A DNA stretch of 61,633 bases, from positions 1-61,633 of the forward strand of contig JAIXSZ010000022.1 in assembly GCA_027484425.1 (NCBI GenBank), written 5' to 3'. Each line of letters begins with the position of its first letter. Within the stretch, counting starts at the first letter, position 1. The notes under the pieces are model-generated. The model saw only the letters and a list, made by a program, of their open reading frames with translations, had not been told where the DNA came from and ran no database searches. The stretch comes from Sphingobacteriales bacterium. GTDB taxonomy: Bacteria > Bacteroidota > Bacteroidia > Chitinophagales > Chitinophagaceae. Positions 18,178 to 28,308 of the stretch are shown one piece after another. Position numbers and translations under genes: made by a program.

Positions 18178-18375
18178 AGAGTTGGATGTTCGTATTACTG
18201 CTGCAGCATGCCTGTATGCTGCCTGGCGGCGGCTGCGAGGGCGTGTGGTATTTTGCGTCTACATCTTCTCGTCTTAATACATCGAGTAAATGGAAATGTT
18301 GCTACAGCTAGACTTTACAAAAGCTGCTGTGGTGACGATGGTATAACCTTGGATAAAACACACAGAAACTATAAA

Positions 18376-20595
18376 ATGAAATATATGCTACGTGCCCTTT
18401 GGGCACTGCCAATGGCGTATGCACTCCCGGCTATGAGCCAGGAGGTGAGTGTGCCAGACAGCCTGACCGCTACAATGGATGAAGTAGTGGTGGCTGCCAA
18501 CAAAGTGCCTGAAACCAGAAAACTGGTGGCACAACAAATGATGGTGCTAAACAGCAAACAGATAGCCAATGCACAAGCACAAACCACTGCCGACCTGCTG
18601 GCAAACACAGCAGGAATATTTGTGCAGAAAAGCCAGATGGGTGGCGGTAGCCCTGTGTTGCGGGGATTTGAGGCTAACAAAATACTGATAGTAGTAGATG
18701 GTGTCCGGATGAATAACCTCATATACAGGGGCGGACATCTGCAAAACGTAATAACCATAGATAATGCTATGCTGGACAGGGCAGAGGTATTGTTTGGGCC
18801 TTCGTCTACCATGTATGGCAGCGATGCGCTGGGTGGTGTCCTACACTTTTACACCAAGCAGCCAAAATTTGCCACAGATAGTGAGCGACTGCATACCACA
18901 GCCAATGCCTATATGCGCTATGGCAGTGTGAACAATGAAGTGACAGGTCATGCAGATGTGGGGCTGGGTGGCAAGCGCCTAACGTCGCTCACATCGTTTA
19001 CATGGTCATCGTTTGGTGACTTGCGAGGTGGTGCTGCTCAAAATCCGTTTTACGATACCGCTTATGGTGTGCGTCCACAATATGCTACCCGCATAAACGG
19101 TAAAGACAGTCTTGTGGTAAATAGCGATAAGTATAAGCAAGTACAGAGCGGCTATTCTCAGTACGATGTGTTGCAGAAATTTGCCTTCCGGCAAAATGAG
19201 TATGTGTTGCATGTACTGAATCTTCAGTTTAGCACTTCGACGGATATTCCCCGATACGACCGACTTACAGACCCCAGTGCGAGTGGAGGGTTACGATCGG
19301 CTCAGTGGTATTATGGTCCGCAGCAGCGGGCTATGGCATCCTATACCATCACAAGGGATGAAAAGAATGCGTTTTTTCAGCACAGGCAGGTAATGGTAAG
19401 TTACCAGGACATAGTAGAGAGCCGCCATAACCGCAACTTTGGCAGTAGTAATCTGGCGCACCGCACCGAAAGGGTGGGCGTCTTTGGCTTGAATCTGGAC
19501 ATGCACCGCACAACAGGTAGCCATACAATTAGGCTGGGCGTTGAGCAGCAAAGCAACTGGCTGACATCGAAGGCAGAAAGAGAAAACATAGCAACTGGCG
19601 TGCGCACACCACTGGATACCCGCTACCCAGACGGTGACAACAGTATGATGAACACAGCAGCTTATGGGTCGCACACATGGCAGATAAACGATAAGCTGGT
19701 GCTCAATGACGGGCTGCGGCTGGGTGTATCTACACTAGAGTCTTCGTTTAAGGATACTTCATTTTTCAGTTTGCCATTTACCAGTGTACGTCAGGTCAAC
19801 TTTGTGTATTCGGGTAGTGTGGGGCTCATATACAACCCCAACAGACGCACCAAGGTGAGTGGCATGGTGGCTACCGGCTACCGTGTGCCCAATGTAGATG
19901 ATCTGGCAAAGGTATTTGAATCTGTGCCAGGAACATTGATAGTGCCTAATCCGGACCTAAAACCCGAAAAAACCATAAGTGGTGAGCTGGGATTGACTAA
20001 GGTCATGGCAAACAAAGTGTGGTGGGAAACAGCAGTATATTATACTGCCTTTGCCGATGCCATAGTGACCACACCCTACCAGTACAATGGGCAAGACTCA
20101 GTGCTGTATAACGGCACCATGAGCCGTGTGGTGGCCAACCAAAACCAGCAGCAAGCATATATATATGGTGCTACTAGCAATGTGCGCGCTATGCTGCACA
20201 GCAACCTGCTACTAATTGCGGGGGTGACCTATACCTATGGTAGAATAAAAACTGATAGTGCCGCTACGCCACTCGACCATATACCACCATTAGTGCTGCG
20301 TATGCAACTCGCATATACCCGCAATAAACTGGGCGTAGACTTGATAGTAAACGCACATGGTGCTAAAAAACTCAGCGATTACAACTTAGGTGGCGAAGAC
20401 AACCAGCAATATGCTACTCCGGATGGTATGCCGGCATGGGTAACAGGTAATGTGCGTGTGCGCTACAAACTGCACAAAAACATAACAGTGATGGCAGGTG
20501 TAGACAATGTGATGGACACTCAGTATCGGGTATTTGCCAGTGGTATCAATGGTGCTGGCAGAAATGTGTTTGGGGTAGTAAGGTTTGGGCTATAG
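18376..20595 (+). CDS. TonB-dependent outer-membrane receptor
   Basis: The 739-residue protein has a signal peptide ending ALPAMSQ. The TonB box region follows (MDEVVVAANKVPETRKL), then the plug domain (ADLLANTAGIFVQK, GSPVLRGFEANKILIVVDGVRMNN, YGSDALGGVLHFYT) to about residue 160 and a 22-strand barrel ending VFGVVRFGL, with terminal Leu in place of Phe. Plug sequence is closest to heme, siderophore or cobalamin receptors. The ATG at 18376 is chosen because the longer frame upstream (from 18208) adds a non-signal sequence. It ends two bases before a convergent di-heme peroxidase gene. Substrate is not determinable, but iron or heme is the best guess. Confidence 0.88.
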   Translation: MKYMLRALWALPMAYALPAMSQEVSVPDSLTATMDEVVVAANKVPETRKLVAQQMMVLNSKQIANAQAQTTADLLANTAGIFVQKSQMGGGSPVLRGFEANKILIVVDGVRMNNLIYRGGHLQNVITIDNAMLDRAEVLFGPSSTMYGSDALGGVLHFYTKQPKFATDSERLHTTANAYMRYGSVNNEVTGHADVGLGGKRLTSLTSFTWSSFGDLRGGAAQNPFYDTAYGVRPQYATRINGKDSLVVNSDKYKQVQSGYSQYDVLQKFAFRQNEYVLHVLNLQFSTSTDIPRYDRLTDPSASGGLRSAQWYYGPQQRAMASYTITRDEKNAFFQHRQVMVSYQDIVESRHNRNFGSSNLAHRTERVGVFGLNLDMHRTTGSHTIRLGVEQQSNWLTSKAERENIATGVRTPLDTRYPDGDNSMMNTAAYGSHTWQINDKLVLNDGLRLGVSTLESSFKDTSFFSLPFTSVRQVNFVYSGSVGLIYNPNRRTKVSGMVATGYRVPNVDDLAKVFESVPGTLIVPNPDLKPEKTISGELGLTKVMANKVWWETAVYYTAFADAIVTTPYQYNGQDSVLYNGTMSRVVANQNQQQAYIYGATSNVRAMLHSNLLLIAGVTYTYGRIKTDSAATPLDHIPPLVLRMQLAYTRNKLGVDLIVNAHGAKKLSDYNLGGEDNQQYATPDGMPAWVTGNVRVRYKLHKNITVMAGVDNVMDTQYRVFASGINGAGRNVFGVVRFGL

Positions 20596-20597
20596 TA

Positions 20598-22427
20598 TTA
20601 ATAAGTTTGAGGGTTATTGTAAACCGTATCTGTAAGGCTCTGCAAAAAAGCAATGATATCCTGTTTTTCCTGAGCAGATAGGTTCAGTTTATCGGTGGGG
20701 AGGGTTTGGGTGGGTAGCGAAATTCCCCGTCCATACCCTCCTCCGTCGTTATAGAAGTCTATAACGTCCGATAGGGTAGCCAGTACACCATTGTGCATGT
20801 AGGGTGCAGTGAGGGCTGCATTGCGTACCGTAGGTGTCTTGAACGAATAGCGGTGGTAGGGCTGACGGGTGAAGTAGTATCTACCTTCGTCTGCATCAAG
20901 CGTAGACGTTGCATCGCTGGTGGCTGGTACAGCTAGTGTTTCAGATTCTGTTTCTTCGTACAGTGGCGGTATCAGCCCATTGAACACTGGTGCATAGTGG
21001 CAGGTGCCACACTTGGCCTTGCCCATAAACAGATTAAAACCGTTTTTCTCAGCCGTGGTTAATTCATCAGTTTGCAGGCGCATATATTGGTCAAAGCGGG
21101 AGTTGAGGCTAACCAGAGTACGCATGTAGCTAGATATAGCATTGGCAATATGATATTCGGTTACTGTGGTACCATGCGTAGGGTAGGCTGCTGCAAACAT
21201 CTTGCTGTATGCCGGATGTGTAGCCAACCGAGGAATACAATCTTTGAGCGATCCATTCATTTCGTCGGTATTGTGCACTACCGCACTTAGTTGATTTTCC
21301 AGCACTTTGGTGCGAGAGTCGTAGAACTGAGACGTTTGGAAAGGCACATTCCACAGAGTGGGAGTATTACGTTGTAGAGGCTCACTATGTAGACCCTTTG
21401 CCTTGGGCAATCCATCTGTAAACGCTAGTTCGGGTTTGTGGCAGGTAGCACAGCTACGGCTACCATCGCCCGAAAGTATGGGGTCATAAAATAGTTGTTT
21501 GCCCAGTGCTATACGTTCAGGTGTAAGACGGTAATCGGTATTGGGCGAGAAGAAATCTATATTCATTATATCTGCAGCAAAGAGATGGCTGGCAAGCGGA
21601 TTGAGCGGATATATACCATTGGGATTGATGAAGCCATACCGCATACTACAACTGGTGAGCCAAGATGATATAGGATTGAGGTATTGGCGAATAAAGGTGA
21701 GTCGGTCGAAGGTATTGAAGTCGGTATGTGCGGTTAAGTATTTTTGTGCAGCAGTATACATACTATCGCCCTTATTAAGTTCAGCAGTGGGTATAAGATC
21801 TTTGTAGTAATGCGTTATTTGCTGTACACTATGCAGTACAGCCTTGGTTTCGGGTAGGGCATGATAAGACATTGGTACATCAAAGCCTGTGATACCCAAA
21901 GATATAATACGATAGACACTCAGGCGCATAGCATGCCATATGCGATGGTCAGCGAAGTAGTATACACGCTCAGGATCTTTACGGATGAGCGATATGTTTT
22001 TTACCAACAGGTTGATCTCCGTTTTAAGTTCGGTAGTGTTTATTTTGTCTTCATATAGTATTGCCTCTATTACCTGAAAGCCATGCTGAAAAACCGAATC
22101 AGATGGGTTTTCTTCGTCTATTTTCAGCAGGTCGGGGCCGTTTATAGCTCGGGCTTTTTGAGGCAGAAACGCATCCACGAACAGTTCTATTTTTTTGTAA
22201 GCGGTTCGGCTGGCGACAAAATAGGGTAGAAGCGAATCCCTACGTTTGTGACGGGCAGCGGCGTTTTTGAATTTGTGAAGTGAAGTTAGTAATTGGTCCG
22301 TTTGGCTATCGAAATACTGAGCAGTAGCAGTATGAGCAGTATTGTCATCTGTGAAGGAAACAAAAAAGAATACGCATACCAACAGTGTTGGGATTACAGA
22401 TTTTAGCAGCCTTTTCTGCACACTCAT
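20598..22427 (-). CDS. di-heme cytochrome c peroxidase (MauG/CcpA family) with N-terminal helical domain
   Basis: The 609-residue periplasmic protein has a signal segment (residues 8-25) and a helical domain (~30-290; ARAINGPDLLKID, VFQHGFQVIEAILYED) reminiscent of imelysin-like iron-binding folds. A MauG/CcpA catalytic domain follows with two heme c attachment motifs, CATCH near residue 326 and CGTCH near 475, and the terminal TVRNAALTAPYMHNG block. The family reduces hydrogen peroxide with electrons from cytochromes, or oxidises other substrates. The N-terminal extension is longer than in classical CcpA (about 330 residues total). It is tail-to-tail with the TonB receptor. Confidence 0.85.
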   Translation of the reverse strand: MSVQKRLLKSVIPTLLVCVFFFVSFTDDNTAHTATAQYFDSQTDQLLTSLHKFKNAAARHKRRDSLLPYFVASRTAYKKIELFVDAFLPQKARAINGPDLLKIDEENPSDSVFQHGFQVIEAILYEDKINTTELKTEINLLVKNISLIRKDPERVYYFADHRIWHAMRLSVYRIISLGITGFDVPMSYHALPETKAVLHSVQQITHYYKDLIPTAELNKGDSMYTAAQKYLTAHTDFNTFDRLTFIRQYLNPISSWLTSCSMRYGFINPNGIYPLNPLASHLFAADIMNIDFFSPNTDYRLTPERIALGKQLFYDPILSGDGSRSCATCHKPELAFTDGLPKAKGLHSEPLQRNTPTLWNVPFQTSQFYDSRTKVLENQLSAVVHNTDEMNGSLKDCIPRLATHPAYSKMFAAAYPTHGTTVTEYHIANAISSYMRTLVSLNSRFDQYMRLQTDELTTAEKNGFNLFMGKAKCGTCHYAPVFNGLIPPLYEETESETLAVPATSDATSTLDADEGRYYFTRQPYHRYSFKTPTVRNAALTAPYMHNGVLATLSDVIDFYNDGGGYGRGISLPTQTLPTDKLNLSAQEKQDIIAFLQSLTDTVYNNPQTY

Positions 22428-22576
22428 TCTCTATATTTCTGCGAACTTATAGGTAAAGCAGCAAACAGCAAGCAAAAAAAGTAAAAAGTAATAAACAGGT
22501 AATCTTTTGGATAACCATGGCGTAACTATCTGGTAATAACAGACGTCTACTTTCGTGGCTTGATTAAATTTAAAGT

Positions 22577-25500
22577 ATGAAAAAACGTTTTTTACTTGTA
22601 TTAGTGTTGTTAGGTCAGTTGTTGTGCGGTATAGCTGCACATGCACAGACGGTCACCATCTTTGATTATGCATCTAGTTGGAGGTATCTGGATAATGGTA
22701 CAGATCAGGGTACCGCATGGCGTGCAACAGCGTTTAATGACGCTGCATGGACACAGGCTGCCGGTATATTTGGATACACCGATTCCTGGATAACTCAATG
22801 TGTACGTGGTTGTGCCTCGCAGCCATGTGGTGCCGGATGTCCTACAAAGTTCATTACTACATATTTCAGAAAGACAATAAACATTACCGATGTAAATGCT
22901 TATTCAGGTATAAGGCTGAATGCTTGGCGCGATGATGGAATAGTAGTATACGTAAATGGGGTAGAAGTGTGGCGAGATAACATGCCCACTGGAACAATTA
23001 CCTACCTCACCAATTCAGCAACCACTGTAGATGGAGCTAACGAAAATACTCCCTTTACTGCCACTATACCTATGTCGGCTTTTGTGAACGGCAATAACGT
23101 AATAGCTGTAGAAGTGCATCAGCGTGACCAAAACAGCTCTGACCTCACCTTCAATATGCAAGCATTGGGTGTGCTTACTACCTCTGCATTTCCCTATGGT
23201 TCATCTTGGAAGTATCTAGACAATGGTAGCAATCAAGGTACTGCGTGGTATGCACCTGCCTACAATGATGCAAGCTGGGCAAGTGGTACAGGATACTTCG
23301 GTTATACAGATTCGTGGATCAATACTTTTGTTAATGCCGGCTGTGGTACACTGGGTGCACCGGGTAGCTGTGGTCCTAAATACATTACTACCTATTTCCG
23401 CAAAACGCTAAATATCGCTAATGTTTCATTGTACGATTCTATTAGACTTAGAATGTACAGAGACGACGGCGCTGTCGTATATGTAAATGGTGTAGAAGTA
23501 TGGAGAGAAAACATGCCAACAGGCACTATAAACTTTAATACACTTGCTAACAGTCCAGCAATAGGCGGTGCTGCTGAAACAACTGCTGTTGTGCGTTCTA
23601 TACCTATTTCGGCATTTGCAAACGGTAATAATGTAATTGCTGTGGAAATACACCAACAAGACCCTACTAGCTCTGATATGACCTTTAACATGCAGGCTGA
23701 GTATGTGCTACATGTAGTGCCTGCATTGGTACGTGGCCCATATCTGCAAATGGGTAACCAAACTGCAACAAGTGTACGTTGGAGAACAGATGTAGCCGTG
23801 CCATCAAAGTTAGAAGTAGGAACCGTGTTAGGCACTTACCCAATAGTATTAAATAGCGCTACACCCGTCACTAATCATGAACTCCGTGTTACAGGTCTTA
23901 CACCAGATACTAAGTATTACTATCGTATAGGCTCTCCTACAGATATTGTACAAGGAGATAGTACCAACTTCTTCATTACTGCACCTTCCGACACCTCTAC
24001 AAGACGTGTTACATTGGCCGCTTTTGGCGATTGTGGTAGAAATGATAATGGTTTTCAAACTAGTACATTGACTGCTTACCGCAACTATCTCAATACTATT
24101 GGTTTGCCCAATGCTGATGCATTGTTACTGCTAGGAGATAATGCCTACAATAGCGGCACTGATGCTGAGTTTCAAACAGGTTTTTATAATGCTTACAGCA
24201 GTACTATTCTAAAAAATCACTTCTTGTTTCCTGCTCCAGGCAATCATGATTACTATTTTAGTGGCACTGCACAGGTTGATAAGAACATGCCTTATTACGA
24301 CATGTTCACCATGCCTACAGCAGGTCAGTGTGGTGGTTTGGCATCGGGTACAGAGGCCTATTATTCTTACAATGTAGGTGACGTGCACGTATTGTCATTG
24401 GACTCTTATGGCATAGAAAATGCAGGTACTACTCGTATGTATGATACACTTGGCGCACAGGTGAACTGGATTAAAGCTGACCTTGCTGCTAACACAAAAA
24501 AATGGACTGTAGCTTATTGGCATCATCCTCCTTTTACCAAGGGTAGTCATAACTCTGATACTGAAGGTGAGTTGATAAACATTCGTACCAATTTCATCAG
24601 AATCCTAGAGCGCTATGGTGTAGACGTAATCATGTGTGGTCACAGCCACGACTATGAGCGTTCTTATCTACTTAAAGATTATTATGGTACTGAAGCTTCG
24701 TTTAACGTAGCTGCTCACACAGCCGACAACTCTAGTGCAAAATATGATGGTACTACTAACTCTTGTCCATATATCACCAAATCAGGTAAATACAATCATG
24801 GTACTGTGTATGTAGTAGCTGGTTCGTCTGGTGCCGATGGTGGCGTACAGGCTGGCTACCCACACGATGCTTTGCCATTTTCTATAGATGATGGTGGTAT
24901 GTTCTTCCTTGATATAAAAGGAAATCGTTTGGATGCAAAATTCATACGCCAAAATAATACTATAGGAGACCAGTTTACTATCATGAAGGATGTTCAGGTT
25001 CGTGATACTGTAGAAATACTGCATGGCAATAGCATTGATTTATCAGCATCTTGGAATGGTAATTACAATTGGGCGCCAGGTGTTACTACTCGTACAGTGA
25101 CCTTTACTCCAGCAAACGATACAGTGATAGAAGTGAAAGACAATACTACCGGAACTTGTCTCACCGACAGATTTTTTGTAGACCTTCAGTGTACTACTCC
25201 CGATATCACTTCGAGTCCTTCTGATATTATACGTACAGGTTGTAATGCAACTGTAACTTATGCTATTACAGACACAGGAAGACCAGCGCCTGCTATCAGC
25301 TATGCATTTGCAGGTGCTACTACTGGTAGTGGCAATGGCACAGGTAGCGGAACTACATTTAGCATAGGTGTAACGACAGTAACAGTTACTGCTGCAAATG
25401 AGTGTGGTTCAACAAGTCGCAACTTCACTGTTACTATACAGCCTTTACCTACAGTATATAATGTAACTGGTGGTGGTGGTTATTGCCCCGCTGGTGCAGG

Positions 25501-27868
25501 TATGGCAATAGGTTTAGATAACTCACAGACAGGCGTATCTTATCAAATATATGATGGCCCTACGCCTATCGGCACTTCAGTAGCAGGTACTGGTGCAGCT
25601 ATCACCTTTGGTATGATTACTGCTCAGGCTACATACTCTGTATTGGCTACTGACAATAGCACTTCTTGTACAAAACCTATGGCAGGTACTGCTACTGTTT
25701 TTGTTCATCCATTACCAGTAGCCTATACTGTAACTGGCGGCGGAAACTATTGCTCAGGCGGCGCCGGTAGTATTGTAGGTTTAAGTGGTTCTCAGTCAGG
25801 TGTAGCTTACCAGTTGTACCAAGGTAGTACTGCTGTAGGTGCAGTAGTAATTGGTACGGGTGCTGCATTAGATTTTGGTAGTATTACTGCAGTAGGTGCT
25901 TACAGTGTACAAGCCACAAACATTACTACTACTTGTGTAAATGGAATGAACTCTACTGTCAACGTAGGTATTAATCCATTGCCCACAGTGCATACCGTGA
26001 CAGGTGGTGGCGAATATTGTACTGGTGGTACGGGTGTAGCTATAGGTCTGAACAATAGTAATGCTGGTATTAACTACCAGTTGATGGCAGGCACTGTAGT
26101 CGTTGGTTCACCAGTAAGTGGTGCTGACGCTATACTTACATTTGGAGCAATAACGGGTGCAGGTACTTACAGCGTACTGGCGCAAAATGCTACTACAGGT
26201 TGTGTACAAACAATGACTGGTAGCGCCACTGTAGTTATCAATCCATTGCCAATTGCCTACAATGTAACAGGTGGAGGTGATTATTGTGCCGGTGGCACTG
26301 GTGTAATAATTAATACAAGCAATTCTCAAAATGGTGTTAACTACCAGTTGTATTTTGGTACAACTGCTGCAAGTGTGCCAGTAGCAGGTACAGGTGCTGC
26401 GGTTTCTTTTGGTAGCTATACTACTGCTGGTACTTACAGCGTTATTGCAACCAATGCTACTACTGGTTGTGGCAACAACATGACAGGTGCCGCCAATGTA
26501 GGTATCTATACGCTGCCTACTATTTATGCAGTAACAGGTGGTGGAAGCTATTGCGCTGGTGGTGCAGGTGTAAATGTAGGATTAGGTGGATCTTCTACTT
26601 CTGTAAATTATCAGTTGTATAACGGAACTACTTCGGTAGGTGCCGCTATATCAGGTACAGGTATGCCACTCAATTTTGGTCTGAAAACTGCGGCAGGTAC
26701 TTATACAGTGGTAGCTACAGATGCTGCTACGTCTTGTGTCAGCAATATGGCAGCTGCCGCGTCAATAGTTGTTACACCGTTAGTTACACCATCGGTAACA
26801 TTGGCTACTGCCACTAGCGGCGATATATGCGCAGGCAGCACAGTAACCTATACGACATCAGTGGTAAACGGTGGAACTGCTCCAACTTACCTATGGTATG
26901 TCAATGGTACATCTACTGGTGTTACTGCCTCGTCTTACAGTTATGCTCCTGTTGATGCAGATTCTGTAACCATTAGGCTGACCAGCAATGTGGCGTGTGT
27001 AACTGCCGCAACCGCTACGGCATCCGTGGTAATGGATGTATTGCCTAATGTATTGCCCTATGCTTCCATTACTGTATCTCCTAACGACACGATTTGTGCA
27101 GGTACGCCTGTGACACTATCAGTAACTACCGAAAATGGAGGTACAATGCCGGCTCTTACTTGGTGGAGAAACTCTGCTATAGCTACTACCGGTGCTACTT
27201 ACAGCTTTACCCCAGCCGATGATGATGCTGTAGTGTTATCGCTGACCAGCAATGCGCCATGCCGCACTTCTGATGTTGTATATAGCAACGTGATAGCAAT
27301 GCAGGTAGACGAAAGTTATTTACCGGTTGTAAACATTGGTGCGGTGCCTGGTTTGAATATAGCTTCTGGCCAGCCTGTTACATTTACGGCTTTTGTGGGT
27401 GCTGCAGGTAGCACACCTACTTATAAGTGGGCGGTAAACAATGTGGTAGTAGCTGGTGCAACCAATGCTTCGTTCACAGCTAGTAACCTCAATAATAATG
27501 ATTCTGTAAGCTGCATAGTAAAAGGAAGCGGGGTATGTGGAAGAGATGGTTTCAACAGCGTGAAAATGAATGTGGTGGCAAATGGGGTAATAGATGCTGC
27601 AGCATACAACAATCTTTCTGTAGTACCTAACCCTACTACTGGCGAAATAAGGCTAAATGGTGCAGCTGGTTATACAGTAGGCGAGCAGATAAACATTACT
27701 ATTACCAATGTACTGGGACAAACAGTATACACCAGTAAAGTAGTGGTGAAAAATGGTAGCATCAATGAACGCATAATGCTTGGTAGTAATTTGGCTGATG
27801 GAACGTATGTGCTTCGCGTAAACGGTACATCTGGCTCTAAAGTGTTTCATATAGTGCTGAACCGATAA
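22577..27868 (+). CDS. giant T9SS-secreted purple-acid-phosphatase-like metallophosphoesterase
   Basis: This 1763-residue protein has a signal peptide (ending AHAQ). Two ~170-residue beta-sandwich repeats follow (SWRYLDNGTDQGTAW and SWKYLDNGSNQGTAW). Next comes a purple-acid-phosphatase N-domain (RGPYLQMGNQTATSVRWRTD) and a metallophosphoesterase domain with all five metal blocks: FGDCG (~482), LLGDNAY, PGNHD, HHPP and GHSHDYER (~687). Then there are five tandem ~89-residue repeats (VTGGG.YC.GG.G, ~958-1394), two PKD/Ig-like domains, and a T9SS type A sorting domain (VVPNPTTGEIRL to the end). Probably a cell-surface or released phosphomonoesterase or nucleotidase for phosphate scavenging. It is transcribed alone. 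Confidence 0.9.
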   Translation: MKKRFLLVLVLLGQLLCGIAAHAQTVTIFDYASSWRYLDNGTDQGTAWRATAFNDAAWTQAAGIFGYTDSWITQCVRGCASQPCGAGCPTKFITTYFRKTINITDVNAYSGIRLNAWRDDGIVVYVNGVEVWRDNMPTGTITYLTNSATTVDGANENTPFTATIPMSAFVNGNNVIAVEVHQRDQNSSDLTFNMQALGVLTTSAFPYGSSWKYLDNGSNQGTAWYAPAYNDASWASGTGYFGYTDSWINTFVNAGCGTLGAPGSCGPKYITTYFRKTLNIANVSLYDSIRLRMYRDDGAVVYVNGVEVWRENMPTGTINFNTLANSPAIGGAAETTAVVRSIPISAFANGNNVIAVEIHQQDPTSSDMTFNMQAEYVLHVVPALVRGPYLQMGNQTATSVRWRTDVAVPSKLEVGTVLGTYPIVLNSATPVTNHELRVTGLTPDTKYYYRIGSPTDIVQGDSTNFFITAPSDTSTRRVTLAAFGDCGRNDNGFQTSTLTAYRNYLNTIGLPNADALLLLGDNAYNSGTDAEFQTGFYNAYSSTILKNHFLFPAPGNHDYYFSGTAQVDKNMPYYDMFTMPTAGQCGGLASGTEAYYSYNVGDVHVLSLDSYGIENAGTTRMYDTLGAQVNWIKADLAANTKKWTVAYWHHPPFTKGSHNSDTEGELINIRTNFIRILERYGVDVIMCGHSHDYERSYLLKDYYGTEASFNVAAHTADNSSAKYDGTTNSCPYITKSGKYNHGTVYVVAGSSGADGGVQAGYPHDALPFSIDDGGMFFLDIKGNRLDAKFIRQNNTIGDQFTIMKDVQVRDTVEILHGNSIDLSASWNGNYNWAPGVTTRTVTFTPANDTVIEVKDNTTGTCLTDRFFVDLQCTTPDITSSPSDIIRTGCNATVTYAITDTGRPAPAISYAFAGATTGSGNGTGSGTTFSIGVTTVTVTAANECGSTSRNFTVTIQPLPTVYNVTGGGGYCPAGAGMAIGLDNSQTGVSYQIYDGPTPIGTSVAGTGAAITFGMITAQATYSVLATDNSTSCTKPMAGTATVFVHPLPVAYTVTGGGNYCSGGAGSIVGLSGSQSGVAYQLYQGSTAVGAVVIGTGAALDFGSITAVGAYSVQATNITTTCVNGMNSTVNVGINPLPTVHTVTGGGEYCTGGTGVAIGLNNSNAGINYQLMAGTVVVGSPVSGADAILTFGAITGAGTYSVLAQNATTGCVQTMTGSATVVINPLPIAYNVTGGGDYCAGGTGVIINTSNSQNGVNYQLYFGTTAASVPVAGTGAAVSFGSYTTAGTYSVIATNATTGCGNNMTGAANVGIYTLPTIYAVTGGGSYCAGGAGVNVGLGGSSTSVNYQLYNGTTSVGAAISGTGMPLNFGLKTAAGTYTVVATDAATSCVSNMAAAASIVVTPLVTPSVTLATATSGDICAGSTVTYTTSVVNGGTAPTYLWYVNGTSTGVTASSYSYAPVDADSVTIRLTSNVACVTAATATASVVMDVLPNVLPYASITVSPNDTICAGTPVTLSVTTENGGTMPALTWWRNSAIATTGATYSFTPADDDAVVLSLTSNAPCRTSDVVYSNVIAMQVDESYLPVVNIGAVPGLNIASGQPVTFTAFVGAAGSTPTYKWAVNNVVVAGATNASFTASNLNNNDSVSCIVKGSGVCGRDGFNSVKMNVVANGVIDAAAYNNLSVVPNPTTGEIRLNGAAGYTVGEQINITITNVLGQTVYTSKVVVKNGSINERIMLGSNLADGTYVLRVNGTSGSKVFHIVLNR

Positions 27869-27894
27869 GCCTCAATACACTAAAACAACAAACT

Positions 27895-27928
27895 AAAAGC
27901 CGCCTCTGTTTTGCAGGGGCGGCTTTAG
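27895..27928. terminator. strong hairpin terminator between convergent genes
   Basis: AAAGCCGCC (27896-27904) pairs with GGCGGCTTT (27918-27926), a 9-bp GC-rich stem that serves both the phosphoesterase gene and the minus-strand ATL gene. Confidence 0.8.
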
Positions 27929-27957
27929 TATTTAGGTAGAGTAGTGTGTTGCTAAAA

Positions 27958-28308
27958 TTACATGTCTAGTTCCTTAATCGGATCCCAAAACACTTTGTCG
28001 AAATTTACTATCATGTCGTTGTCTACTGTTATACCTTCCTTTTCTAGCAGTTCTTGCATTTGTGTCGGTGTGGCAAAATGATGTTTGCCCGTCAGCATTC
28101 CCAGCCTGTTTACCACTCGGTGTGCGGGTACAGGAGGGGTAATGCCGTGACAAAGGTTCATGGCATAGCCCACTACTCTTGCTCCTGATGCCGTGCCTAC
28201 AGCCTTGGCTATGGCACCATAATTGGTTACACGCCCAGCAGGTATGCAGCGCACCAGATCGTATATGGCATCATATAGGCTATCTCTTTCCCTGAGGGTT
28301 GTTGCCAT
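27958..28308 (-). CDS. alkyltransferase-like (ATL) protein of the MGMT family
   Basis: The 116-residue protein matches the DNA-binding domain of O6-alkylguanine-DNA alkyltransferases (YDLVRCIPAGRVTNYGAIAKAVG, GARVVGYAMN). The active-site PCHRV is replaced by PAHRV, so it cannot take an alkyl group. ATL proteins bind O6-alkylguanine, flip it out and mark it for nucleotide excision repair. The short C-terminus (KHHFATPTQMQELLEKEGI) fits ATLs. The ATG at 28308 begins MATTLRERD; longer frames upstream overlap the DUF5522 gene further. It overlaps DUF5522 by 29 bases. A genuine cysteine-bearing Ogt is encoded at 36.6 kb. Confidence 0.88.
   Translation of the reverse strand: MATTLRERDSLYDAIYDLVRCIPAGRVTNYGAIAKAVGTASGARVVGYAMNLCHGITPPVPAHRVVNRLGMLTGKHHFATPTQMQELLEKEGITVDNDMIVNFDKVFWDPIKELDM

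Noticed and set aside
18165-18311. Possible 48-residue gene between the small membrane protein and the TonB receptor, with ATG overlapping the upstream stop
   Set aside because: Short and without recognisable features besides a hydrophobic stretch. It may be real (translationally coupled), but support is too weak.
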